Shown here: positions 29,540 through 37,005 of the stretch, in pieces
How positions within the stretch are numbered: the first letter of the stretch is position 1
How the letters are laid out: each line of letters begins with the position of its first letter
NCBI GenBank assembly: GCA_024239015.1
Contig: JANBVM010000005.1
Coordinates: 1 to 38,623, forward strand
DNA length: 38,623 bases
Direction of reading: 5' to 3'
Origin: Patescibacteria group bacterium
GTDB lineage: Bacteria > Patescibacteriota > Minisyncoccia > Minisyncoccales > JANBVM01
Program-made: the position numbers and the translations under genes
Notes under the pieces: model-generated
Told to the model about the DNA's origin: nothing
The model's input: the letters and a program-made list of their open reading frames with translations, nothing else
Database searches by the model: none

Positions 29540-30874
29540 TTAGTATTCAAAGCCTCTAATTGCTTTTGCATTCCTCATACAAAACTGCAAGAATTCGGGG
29601 GAATTATCAATAATTCTATCTTCCTTGCTACCAGTAGAAAATCTAGCTAATAACTCCTTTGCTCCAAGAATAGCAATATCTGCTCTTGGAGTACTTTCAA
29701 ATTGAGCAAGAAAACTTTTCACAAAATTATTAACATAATCAAGTGAAAAATGTTGGTTAATTGTTTCAATTAACATTGAAATCATTACAAATTGTGAGTC
29801 AATTTCTTCGGGCATATCAAATGGTTTTCCCTCAAGAACGTCTTTTGGATTGGGGAGATCGTTTTTGTGCATTACAAATGTTTCAAACATTCCACCGGCT
29901 TCTTTTCCAACAGTTCCTCTAACCGCAGCAAAATATGCTTTAATATTAACATCTCGTAGCGGTTGCAAATTAGAAACAAATTCCCACGAACGAGGCGTTG
30001 CGTATGCTAATGATGGACTTTCAGCGTCAAAATTATGTAAATAACTTTGTGTTATCTTAGTTCCTTGTCGTGAAAACCCTAAACTAATAAATGAGATTAC
30101 AAATGGGTCTAAACGATTGTCTCTCGCCCAAGTAAGCCATTGAGGAACATCATGAACAATTTCAAAATGGGTAAATCTATTTGCAAGTGGTTTAGGAATA
30201 TTATAGGTGACCCCCCGATCAATAGCTCGATTTCCCGCAGCAAAAATTAACCAACCGTCAGGTACTTTATATTCACCAACTTTCTTATCGAGCGTTAATT
30301 GATAAGCTGCTGCTTGAACCGATGGTGGTGATGAATTTAATTCATCGAGTAAAATAATTCCACCCAATGATCCCGCTGGCGTGCTTTGTGGTAAAAATCC
30401 AGCCGGTAACCATTCAGCAACTCCTTTTTCTTTATTTGGAACAGGAATTCCTCTTAAATCAACTGGATCAATTGTTGGCAATCTTACATCAATAAATGCG
30501 AAATTATTATCTTCTGCGACCTGAGCAACCGCCTGAGATTTTCCTATTCCTGATGCTCCATGTAAGAAGAAACTTTGTAAGGATCGAATTCTATCCATTC
30601 GTATATTATGATATTTATAATGTGTTGCTTCTTCAAATCGGGGTTTTCTAAGCGTTTTATTGAATTTCGCCTTTTCATTATTTGATAAATTATCAAATAC
30701 TTCTTGTCCACCCAATTCTTCTATAAGCTTACTATTATATTTACGATTTTTCGTATCTTTTGTTCTAGCTTTTTTAAGATCGTCTTTAGACGGTTGGATC
30801 AGATTAATACTCTTAAGTAGGGTATTAATTATATCTTTGAACTCCTTTATTGTTATCGTTTGAAGTTTTTCCAT
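29540..30874 (-). CDS. MoxR-family AAA+ ATPase
   Basis: This 444-residue protein has, after a charged N-terminal region, Walker A HGASGIGKSQ (about 105-114), DPVDLRGIPVP, Walker B GIILLDELN (172-180) and sensor FAAGNRAIDRG (N215). PLANRFTHFEI holds the arginine-finger region. Pore-loop and lid helices follow. It is a MoxR/CobS-like ATPase that works with the adjacent VWA protein. Such pairs occur in many tailed viruses with no agreed function. It has its own promoter and probably heads a MoxR-VWA-Cys/His operon. Confidence 0.85.
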   Translation of the reverse strand: MEKLQTITIKEFKDIINTLLKSINLIQPSKDDLKKARTKDTKNRKYNSKLIEELGGQEVFDNLSNNEKAKFNKTLRKPRFEEATHYKYHNIRMDRIRSLQSFFLHGASGIGKSQAVAQVAEDNNFAFIDVRLPTIDPVDLRGIPVPNKEKGVAEWLPAGFLPQSTPAGSLGGIILLDELNSSPPSVQAAAYQLTLDKKVGEYKVPDGWLIFAAGNRAIDRGVTYNIPKPLANRFTHFEIVHDVPQWLTWARDNRLDPFVISFISLGFSRQGTKITQSYLHNFDAESPSLAYATPRSWEFVSNLQPLRDVNIKAYFAAVRGTVGKEAGGMFETFVMHKNDLPNPKDVLEGKPFDMPEEIDSQFVMISMLIETINQHFSLDYVNNFVKSFLAQFESTPRADIAILGAKELLARFSTGSKEDRIIDNSPEFLQFCMRNAKAIRGFEY

Positions 30875-30900
30875 AGTAATTTTAGAGTTCGTGAAAAGAT

Positions 30901-30924
30901 ATTTAAATCTTATTCCATTTTTTT
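30901..30924 (-). promoter_or_regulatory. Promoter, AAAAAATG class
   Basis: AAAAAAATGGAATAAGATTTAAAT, continuing ATC, lies about 27 nt before the ATG at 30874. It overlaps the last codons and downstream edge of the PolB gene. Confidence 0.65.
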
Positions 30925-30925
30925 A

Positions 30926-33427
30926 TTATAATACTAGTTCTTGCTGAACTTCTCCCCTCTCCCATAATAACAAATCGGGATAAGATACGTTAATGTGTTC
31001 AAGAACAGTTAATGCTCTATTTCTCAAACCGACATCTAATAATGCGGTTTTATCAATTCTGACTTTATTCCATTCAATTGGCTCTGCACTTTGAAAAACT
31101 AACCACCGAGTAAATTTAACATTTCGTGCAGGATTATACACCCAACCCTTTTTTAGTGGAATTGCAAACGGTTTGTCTCCGGGTTTAATTACATCATAAG
31201 GAAATTCTGTTTTTGATTGCCAAATATTCCACGCTTTTGCAGATGAGGCAAGAAACTTATACGATCCTTTTTTATATTTATCTAATTCTTCCCTAAATTT
31301 TGTGGGTTTGGCAACTTCTTCCATCTTATCTTGATCTACATGTAAAATTCGGATGGTTTTATCATAATATTCTTTATAGATCTTTTTAGATTTTTTCAAA
31401 TAATTTTGATCTGTTAAAACAATTTCTAATAATTCCCGTTGAAGTTCTCGACCAAGCAAAGCATAATCAGATCGAATTACTGCCATACCTTTTATTAGTA
31501 ATTCATTTCTATGATATCCCTGATCGCCATATCTCCAAATTATTCGTTGTGCGTAGTGTAATTTTCCATGAAATATCGAAGCAGATGCGACAACTTCGGG
31601 TTTAGCAATAAGAACAATATCCCATCCAAGTGATTTACATTTATCTTCTAACCATTTATTACCAATTGCAGCAATATCATATGGTGTTTTTTCATCCATA
31701 TCCCGGAGTTTAATATCAATAGAATCAGTAAAACCACTTAAAACCTTATACCCTTGTGATTTGTAATACTCCCCATATCCTTTGATAAATTCTCTTGATC
31801 TCTCTAATATTGTTCTTTTAATCTCAAGACGATAAAAACGAGAGGATTCTTGTGAAATATATCCCCAAAAACCACTATCCATTGTCTTTTGGACTTTTGC
31901 TTTTGCTCTTAATATAGTTTCTTCTTTTTTATCTACTGCAAGATCTGCCTGTAATTCTGTTTTCCCGCGACTTTTTGCTAAAAATTCTGCAAATGCGGTT
32001 AAAAACATAAATGGTTTATCAGATTTTGTCCCGTCAGGTAAAATATCCATAAAAGGTACAAACTTTTTATTGATAAATCTCTCCGGGGACAATCTTTCAC
32101 CGCGAATAATTGTTGAGTAAAATCGAGAAAAATCGATTTTCATGGTATGATAATGTAAACCACTAATAGTTTCAAATGCAAAGGCTCCTGCCATTTTTTC
32201 TTTGTGTTTATACGTTTTATCAGTTGCACGAACATTATTTAAATTAAGAAAGAACAAAGCAGGTATATCTAATCGTTTTGTATGGACATAACTATCCGAA
32301 GTTTGATTTAAACCATTAAATCGCCATATGTCCAAAAAACTGGTCATAGAAACTGCATCTCGTAATGCAATCATATCAAGTGTATCAGATGAATTATAAA
32401 ATGCCAAAGATTTGCTATCAAGACCCGCAGCATCAGTTCCTTTCTGTTTACTTCTATATTCGATATATTTTCTTGACATACTATCTGAATCATAATTTTG
32501 TAACAATTCAGGCAATAATTTTATTGCATCTTGTTTAAACCAGTGAATATATTTGAAAGTAAGTTTTAATTTTACAAAATCATGATAATCAAAATGTTCC
32601 GCATAACACTTCATCATACAAAATGTAGGAATATGAGCAATTTTTTCTATTAATTTTTTATCGATACCTAGTTTTTTTGCTCGTTTTAAAAGAAAAGGAA
32701 CATCAAAATCTTCATTGTAAGACATTAAGATGTGACATTCGGACAAACCAGTTAAAGATTGTATTATTAAATCCTCTTCAGTCACTATTTTTTTAGGATA
32801 AATTAATGCTTGATAAATATTGTGTCCAATTGTTCTTATCTCTTCTCCTTGTATATGATAAAATTGTACTGCATGGTCTATTAACGGTGTAGTAATGTGT
32901 TCATCAGTAAATGCAACGGACAAAACCCTTTCATTACTGGTTTCTATATCTAAATAACCCATTCTATAATTAAATGCAATATCATCAGAGGGAATAATAT
33001 CTTTATCCAAAACACCATCAATATCTTGATAACTTACCATTAAACTGTCTGAAGATATTGTAAACCATCGTTTTAGGTTTCTATCCAAACGAAATGCTAA
33101 ACAATGTGAAACATCTGATTGGTAAACAGGTATATTATTAGATTTATAAATCTTTTTTGTTGATTTTTTTTGAGATTCCTTTTTAAATAACGCTTTAACA
33201 AGAATTGTACCCATTAATGAATAATCAATTTGATTATTATCAAATGATGTAAAATTTGATAAACGAGATGCGTGAACCATTTCAGAATCAGGAATAAAAA
33301 AACGAAATTTAAATCCCTGAATGCGAAAAGTAACTTTTTCTCCATTTTTAGGATCTACTGCAAGTAGTCGAATTTCAGGCAAATCTTCATTTGGTTGATA
33401 AGCATTCAATAAAAACCAGTGTTTCAA
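30926..33427 (-). CDS. polB: DNA polymerase family B
   Basis: This 833-residue protein starts with TTG overlapping the previous stop (TTGA). Proofreading motifs are intact: Exo I LDIETS (D160, E162), Exo II YNEDFDVP (237-244) and Exo III YNSSD (344-348). Polymerase motif A is KIDFSRFYSTII (D432), where the usual LYPS is FYST. Motif B is KVQKTMDSGFWGY (511-523). Motif C is SGFTDSIDI, where the first Asp of D-T-D is Phe and the second Asp is kept. It should be the viral replicase. These substitutions mark it as a divergent branch. It lies in one operon with the 185-residue protein. Confidence 0.93.
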   Translation of the reverse strand: MKHWFLLNAYQPNEDLPEIRLLAVDPKNGEKVTFRIQGFKFRFFIPDSEMVHASRLSNFTSFDNNQIDYSLMGTILVKALFKKESQKKSTKKIYKSNNIPVYQSDVSHCLAFRLDRNLKRWFTISSDSLMVSYQDIDGVLDKDIIPSDDIAFNYRMGYLDIETSNERVLSVAFTDEHITTPLIDHAVQFYHIQGEEIRTIGHNIYQALIYPKKIVTEEDLIIQSLTGLSECHILMSYNEDFDVPFLLKRAKKLGIDKKLIEKIAHIPTFCMMKCYAEHFDYHDFVKLKLTFKYIHWFKQDAIKLLPELLQNYDSDSMSRKYIEYRSKQKGTDAAGLDSKSLAFYNSSDTLDMIALRDAVSMTSFLDIWRFNGLNQTSDSYVHTKRLDIPALFFLNLNNVRATDKTYKHKEKMAGAFAFETISGLHYHTMKIDFSRFYSTIIRGERLSPERFINKKFVPFMDILPDGTKSDKPFMFLTAFAEFLAKSRGKTELQADLAVDKKEETILRAKAKVQKTMDSGFWGYISQESSRFYRLEIKRTILERSREFIKGYGEYYKSQGYKVLSGFTDSIDIKLRDMDEKTPYDIAAIGNKWLEDKCKSLGWDIVLIAKPEVVASASIFHGKLHYAQRIIWRYGDQGYHRNELLIKGMAVIRSDYALLGRELQRELLEIVLTDQNYLKKSKKIYKEYYDKTIRILHVDQDKMEEVAKPTKFREELDKYKKGSYKFLASSAKAWNIWQSKTEFPYDVIKPGDKPFAIPLKKGWVYNPARNVKFTRWLVFQSAEPIEWNKVRIDKTALLDVGLRNRALTVLEHINVSYPDLLLWERGEVQQELVL

Positions 33428-33981
33428 ATATTTTTGACACCTTTAATTGATAAAAACTGATCAACTGGAATGTCTGCCAAAATACATTCATATAAAACAG
33501 TGACAATAAACTCTGCAAGTACTCCACAAGAATATGGATTAATTTTGTGTGATGGATGAGCGGGATGAAATTTGGTATTAAAAGTTTCTTTAAATTTATT
33601 TTCAAAATCTCTTCCAATTGTAGTAAGATTCTTTTTATGATTTCCTCTATAATTATAAATATCATCATCTTCAATAAATTTGTGTTTAGCTAATAATCTT
33701 TCTCCTTGAAAGAAAAGAACCGTATTTTTAATTCCATGAAAAACCGTTTTTTCATCTGAAACCAACATAGCAGTTGCTGCAATCATTTCATCTGTTTTTG
33801 CAGTAAAATCGACTTCATCAATGACTTTTTTGACATCTTCAAAAAACGTTAAGGTCATTTGGTCTGCGGGTATCTCTTTAAGGTCATCAATCACAATTTC
33901 TTTTAATCGTCTGAAATAGACTTGCATTATAGGATATATTTTATTTTCGTCTTCATCTTCTCTATCAAATTCAAATGCCAT
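33424..33981 (-). CDS. PolB-operon protein of unknown function (185 aa)
   Basis: It has an acidic start (MAFEFDREDEDENKIYP), then helical sequence (PIMQVYFRRLKEIVIDDLKE), and a region with several His and a Cys (FNTKFHPAHPSHKINPYSCG). The end is hydrophobic (VLAEFIVTVLYECILADIP). No known motif. It shares a promoter with PolB and its stop overlaps the PolB start, so a replication accessory role is reasonable but unproven. Confidence 0.65.
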   Translation of the reverse strand: MAFEFDREDEDENKIYPIMQVYFRRLKEIVIDDLKEIPADQMTLTFFEDVKKVIDEVDFTAKTDEMIAATAMLVSDEKTVFHGIKNTVLFFQGERLLAKHKFIEDDDIYNYRGNHKKNLTTIGRDFENKFKETFNTKFHPAHPSHKINPYSCGVLAEFIVTVLYECILADIPVDQFLSIKGVKNI

Positions 33982-34003
33982 AATTGAATATTAATAAATT
34001 TAG

Positions 34004-34027
34004 ATTTAAACGTATTGTCATTTTTTT
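34004..34027 (-). promoter_or_regulatory. Promoter, AAAAAATG class (PolB operon)
   Basis: AAAAAAATGACAATACGTTTAAAT on the - strand, 22 nt before the ATG at 33981. Nearly identical to the promoter at 27343-27366; it predicts a leaderless mRNA. Confidence 0.75.
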
Positions 34028-34041
34028 GGAAAATAAAAAAA

Positions 34042-34065
34042 AGCTAGACTTTAAAGTCTAGCTTG
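34042..34065 (-). terminator. Operon-end hairpin with T tract
   Basis: AAGCTAGACTTT-AAAGTCTAGCTT is a perfect 24-nt palindrome containing the TAG stop at 34058. In the - direction TTTTTTATTTTCC follows. It probably ends the right-hand accessory operon. Confidence 0.85.
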
Positions 34066-34363
34066 ATATTGTTTTGGTCAACGCAATTAGGCTTTCACCA
34101 TATTTTAGTTGCTGCCAAATTGTATGAGTTTCCCTCATTTTCATTCGGAGATATTGATAATGTCGAATAGTAATCCATACAAGCCTTCGCTTTCCAGTTA
34201 CTTCTTTACTATTCCATATATCAATCATTTCTTTAGCAAATTCAGGATCTTCTTTTTCTATTACTGCAAGAGTTATCCCAAATATATCTTCAAGACTTAT
34301 ATTTTCATTATGAAGAGGATCAGGATAATCATCAAACGGTTTTAAGATAAATTGTTCACTCAT
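34058..34363 (-). CDS. Protein of unknown function (101 aa)
   Basis: It starts at MSEQFILKPFDDYPD, the ATG after ATTAAG; the track start lies in the leader. The acidic first half (LHNENISLEDIFGITLAVIE) is followed by a basic helical half (VTGKRRLVWITIRHYQYLRM). No family was recognised. It is the last gene of the right-hand accessory operon. Confidence 0.6.
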   Translation of the reverse strand: MSEQFILKPFDDYPDPLHNENISLEDIFGITLAVIEKEDPEFAKEMIDIWNSKEVTGKRRLVWITIRHYQYLRMKMRETHTIWQQLKYGESLIALTKTISS

Positions 34364-34376
34364 CTTAATATCAAAC

Positions 34377-34400
34377 AAGCCAATCTTAATAGATCAGCTT
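34377..34400 (-). promoter_or_regulatory. Intercistronic hairpin
   Basis: AAGCTGATC-TATTAA-GATTGGCTT on the - strand is a 9-bp stem with two G.U pairs. It overlaps the TAA at 34399 and precedes GATATTAAG-ATG. Confidence 0.75.
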
Positions 34401-34710
34401 ATTTTCCTGCATAGATTAATTTACAAACATTACATTGCCAAACAACATACATGCCTTTTGGTTGATCTTTGTGTTCAACAATTGTTGAGAAAGAAGGGGT
34501 TTCTTCCTTACAATTATTTTGACACATCATCAATTTTTCTTCACTTTTTCCAGTCAAGAAAAATTTATATTTGCCAACTCTGATCCATTGTGGAGTGGGA
34601 GCCATTGCAAATGCGAATCCGCCTTCAGGCATTTCTGTCGTTTTTGAAATAAATGCTCGTAAAATATCTCTGAGATCTTCTGATTGATTACTCAATTCAT
34701 CATTATACAT
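34399..34710 (-). CDS. Small zinc-binding protein (103 aa)
   Basis: It has a helical start (DELSNQSEDLRDILRAFISK), a beta middle (WIRVGKYKFFLTG), then CQNNC and, after a His-containing loop (IVEHKDQPKGMYVVW), CNVC near the C-terminus, forming a zinc ribbon. Start TTGACATA-ATG. Function unknown; it fits the zinc-ribbon set in this genome. Confidence 0.65.
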   Translation of the reverse strand: MYNDELSNQSEDLRDILRAFISKTTEMPEGGFAFAMAPTPQWIRVGKYKFFLTGKSEEKLMMCQNNCKEETPSFSTIVEHKDQPKGMYVVWQCNVCKLIYAGK

Positions 34711-34718
34711 TATGTCAA

Positions 34719-34748
34719 GAAAACCTGACCTTAAAAGATCGAGTTTTC
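34719..34748 (-). promoter_or_regulatory. Intercistronic hairpin
   Basis: GAAAACTCGATCT-TTTA-AGGTCAGGTTTTC on the - strand is a 13-position stem with two U.G pairs and one C-A mismatch. It is the only clear exception to the G.U rule. It lies about 30 nt after the stop at 34779. Confidence 0.65.
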
Positions 34749-34778
34749 AATGATATTAGACACTACTTTATCTGCTTC

Positions 34779-35174
34779 TTATAGCTTATCTTGTCTCCAA
34801 TGATAAACAGGAATTTTCTTTTTCGGTGTAGAACCTACAAAGACTCCATCAGCAGGTGTAGTATGTTGTTTCGCAAAACGACATTCCACATATAAGCCAT
34901 CTTCTTTTTCTTGAACACAACTCAATGGAATGTTATTCCATACCCATTTTGAAATTAGTCCTGAACTGGTTTCAAATTCTATTTTCAAATTACAGGCTTT
35001 CTTTTTTCTGCCAAAAGGGATAATCGTAACTTTCGTTACAGTCCCTTTATATCTCCGTTTTATGAGAGAATTAATATGCCAAAAAAATTGTTTCCCGTTT
35101 TTCTTACTTGTAGCTTTAAAACCATTCCATTTCGCATTTTTAGGAATAGGTATGGTGGTCATATATGTTACCAT
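34779..35174 (-). CDS. Small basic beta-rich protein (131 aa)
   Basis: The start was placed at MVTYMTTIPIPKNAKWNGFK; the Met four residues later is an alternative. Strands and basic patches alternate (GKQFFWHINSLIKRRYKGTV, FGRKKKACNLKIEFE, GLYVECRFAKQHTTP). It may be a small RNA/DNA-binding beta barrel, but no motif is diagnostic. The ATG follows a hairpin and GTGCGTA. Confidence 0.55.
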   Translation of the reverse strand: MVTYMTTIPIPKNAKWNGFKATSKKNGKQFFWHINSLIKRRYKGTVTKVTIIPFGRKKKACNLKIEFETSSGLISKWVWNNIPLSCVQEKEDGLYVECRFAKQHTTPADGVFVGSTPKKKIPVYHWRQDKL

Positions 35175-35185
35175 TACGCACAACA

Positions 35186-35209
35186 ATTTAATATTAAAAA
35201 ATATTAAAT
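35186..35209 (-). promoter_or_regulatory. Intercistronic hairpin
   Basis: ATTTAATATT-TTTT-AATATTAAAT on the - strand is a perfect 10-bp stem containing the TAA of the 44-residue ORF. Its placement supports that ORF as a real cistron. Confidence 0.75.
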
Positions 35210-35338
35210 GGAACCCCGCATCCAAAAAGGACTAACGATCGATCTCCTTAAAGCAATTCTTAGCATTTGGCTTTTACTACTATCTATATACTCTATAGCA
35301 TGAGCCTGTTCTAAATAGCACCATTCAGGGAAGTACAT
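35204..35338 (-). CDS. Small protein (44 aa)
   Basis: This ORF is missing from the ORF track. MYFPEWCYLEQAHAIEYIDS, then SKSQMLRIALRRSIVSPFWM and RGSI. It has an amphipathic basic helix in the second half. Evidence is contextual: it follows a hairpin and GC-rich leader, starts at GAGTTGGG-ATG and ends in the standard stop-overlapping hairpin. Function unknown. Confidence 0.5.
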   Translation of the reverse strand: MYFPEWCYLEQAHAIEYIDSSKSQMLRIALRRSIVSPFWMRGSI

Positions 35339-35339
35339 C

Positions 35340-35385
35340 CCAACTCGGAGCGGGGTAGTCCGAAGGTATTTCTACCTTATGCGGG
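35340..35385 (-). promoter_or_regulatory. GC-rich leader with GNRA-type hairpin
   Basis: On the - strand CCCGCATAAGGTAGAAATACC, TTCGG, ACTACCCCGCTCCGAGTTGGG. It holds AAGGTA-GAAA-TACCTT, a 6-bp stem capped by a GNRA tetraloop (35363-35378). It is much more GC-rich than its surroundings. It lies between the DUF932-like gene and the 44-residue ORF; it could be a leader element or a small RNA. Confidence 0.5.
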
Positions 35386-35414
35386 AAACCCCGACACTAA
35401 AAAGTATCGGGTTT
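35386..35414 (-). promoter_or_regulatory. Hairpin after DUF932-like gene
   Basis: AAACCCGATACT-TTTT-AGTGTCGGGGTTT on the - strand: 12 bp with one U.G and one bulged G. It starts 2 nt after the stop of the 438-residue gene. Confidence 0.8.
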
Positions 35415-35416
35415 CT

Positions 35417-36733
35417 CTATGCTTTTATCTTAATCAAAGGTGCTTTGTAAAAAAGATCTCCACCAATTTCTTGGAGTTTTATCCTCTTTTGATAGTTCAC
35501 TGTTGGAACTATTGATGTTACCAGTTGAGCCATGTCATACTGGCTTGGGTTATCTGCTGTAAACAATACATCAACCTTGCACAATTCCTTCATTACTTCA
35601 CCATCTTCAAGTGATAAGGTGTCATATTTTCCGACTAACTTATCAATTTCTTTTGCTGGATCTGCAATTTGTAGTTGTGTAGATTTTTCCATTGCCTCAA
35701 ACATTTCATCACCAAAGTCGGATACTGTTGAATATATAGCTCTACCAAGTAGATCATAAAAGGCTTCTTCATATTGAGTAGGATAACTACTCTTTATGTG
35801 ACTCCACATTGGATTGATCCTCTTCATAACCTCTAACTCATCCCCGACAAATCGTTTGCCAAGAGCTTTTTGAATTAGAGTGGCACAATGACCAAGAAAG
35901 GCATTTTCTGTCTGATGTCGAATTTCAACACAGTCCTTAAAATCTTTAGAGACTGCTCCATTACTACACCAAACTGTCTTTACAAACGGTTGGACTACAA
36001 ATGTTCCTTTCGCAAGAAAATCGTTCTTCATTCGAAGTCCGACTGCTACAATTTGATTCTTCACAAGTGGGATTTCTTTACTTTTATCAGTAAAAAGGAT
36101 ATCAACGGATTGAGTCCCCTTTGCATCCCAATTGACCTCATCAATCACATAATTGACATTGTTTTTGGTTAATTGACCAATAATAGCCAATACCAACAAT
36201 GCAAACTTGAATTTGGTTGGATAGTGTTCTCCGGTCGCTCCCAAAACAGTGTTGTTGTGGGTTCGTAGATTATAAGTATCCATTTTGGGGTTATCTAGTG
36301 CAACTCGTAATGTATCCAACTGTGTTGGAATTCCGTTTCTGACGTATTTATCAGGAGTTTGTGCTTTATACACTGAATGAGAAGCAGGAGCTTCTGATAC
36401 ATTTCTTACCTGAAACATTGTGTCAACACTATGAGGTGTGACTTCTTTTATTTCGCCATTAACAGTTACAAAATAGTTTTCACCTTTTGCGACTTGATTT
36501 TCAACTGTTGCCAATTGAATATCCCTTAAATTGGTCTTGATATCCACGATTTCGCCTTCAAAAATTTCCATATCATTAATAATTCCAAGTTTTTGGTTAT
36601 TATTATTGATTCGATCAATTTCGTTTGATAATGATTTTTCCAAATCATCGTTGCGAGAATCGAGTATAGTTTTCACTCGCGAATTAACTTTTTCGTAATT
36701 AACTCGTTTTAGTTTTTTAGATGTTTCTGTCAT
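35417..36733 (-). CDS. DUF932-like protein
   Basis: This 438-residue protein has a helical basic start (KKLKRVNYEKVNSRVKTILD). The central part reads IVAVGLRMKNDFLAKGTFVV, VKTVWCSNGAVSKDF and VEIRHQTENAFLGHCATLIQ. This matches the DUF932 pattern of a Cys-Ser-Asn strand followed by R-H and a long helix. DUF932 proteins are common on plasmids and phages, some next to anti-restriction genes, with no settled activity. It is the first gene behind a strong promoter and the largest of its operon, so abundant expression is likely. ATG in CATAAG-ATG. Confidence 0.5.
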   Translation of the reverse strand: MTETSKKLKRVNYEKVNSRVKTILDSRNDDLEKSLSNEIDRINNNNQKLGIINDMEIFEGEIVDIKTNLRDIQLATVENQVAKGENYFVTVNGEIKEVTPHSVDTMFQVRNVSEAPASHSVYKAQTPDKYVRNGIPTQLDTLRVALDNPKMDTYNLRTHNNTVLGATGEHYPTKFKFALLVLAIIGQLTKNNVNYVIDEVNWDAKGTQSVDILFTDKSKEIPLVKNQIVAVGLRMKNDFLAKGTFVVQPFVKTVWCSNGAVSKDFKDCVEIRHQTENAFLGHCATLIQKALGKRFVGDELEVMKRINPMWSHIKSSYPTQYEEAFYDLLGRAIYSTVSDFGDEMFEAMEKSTQLQIADPAKEIDKLVGKYDTLSLEDGEVMKELCKVDVLFTADNPSQYDMAQLVTSIVPTVNYQKRIKLQEIGGDLFYKAPLIKIKA

Positions 36734-36747
36734 CTTATGTAGAAAAA

Positions 36748-36769
36748 CTCGACACTATAAAGTGCCGAG
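36748..36769 (-). promoter_or_regulatory. Leader hairpin of DUF932-like gene
   Basis: CTCGGCACT-TTAT-AGTGTCGAG on the - strand is a 9-bp stem with one G.U. It lies between the promoter repeat and CTACATAAG-ATG. Confidence 0.8.
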
Positions 36770-36776
36770 CAAAAAC

Positions 36777-36820
36777 AGATTGTTCTTAATTTAATATCTG
36801 TATTTATATTATTTAAGTTT
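36777..36820 (-). promoter_or_regulatory. Promoter, copy 2 of an exact 44-bp repeat
   Basis: Identical to 27703-27746, including AAACTTAAATAATATAAATA and CAGATATTAAATTAAGAACA. The stop codon of the 52-residue zinc-ribbon gene lies within the TATA region. It drives the DUF932-like operon. Confidence 0.8.
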
Positions 36821-36967
36821 GTCCACCCATGTATTTTCGCACTGTGCGTTTTTACACTCCACAACAGGATACCTCTGTCCATTAACAAACGCAGTAACAA
36901 TCAAATTTTCTATGTTTTCACTACTACATTCAGGACAACAAACTTCTTTCTGCATTATGGTTTCCAT
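36809..36967 (-). CDS. Zinc-ribbon protein (52 aa)
   Basis: This ORF is absent from the ORF track. METIMQKEVCCPECSSENIE, strands (NLIVTAFVNGQRYPVVE), then CKNAQCENTW and the end VDKLK. CPEC and C-x4-C make one ribbon. It starts 16 nt after a hairpin. The last codons and stop overlap the promoter of the next gene. Confidence 0.75.
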   Translation of the reverse strand: METIMQKEVCCPECSSENIENLIVTAFVNGQRYPVVECKNAQCENTWVDKLK

Positions 36968-36982
36968 ATTAATGGTCAAACC

Positions 36983-37002
36983 CATGACCTAAAAAGATCA
37001 TG
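36983..37002 (-). promoter_or_regulatory. Intercistronic hairpin
   Basis: CATGATCT-TTTT-AGGTCATG on the - strand: 8 bp, one U.G, directly after the stop at 37006 and 16 nt before the zinc-ribbon ATG. Confidence 0.8.
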
Positions 37003-37005
37003 AAA

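Noticed and set aside
35226-35416. tRNA gene in the GC-rich gap
   Set aside because: No cloverleaf, no T-loop GTTCRA, no acceptor pairing; the segment is better explained by hairpins and a short ORF.
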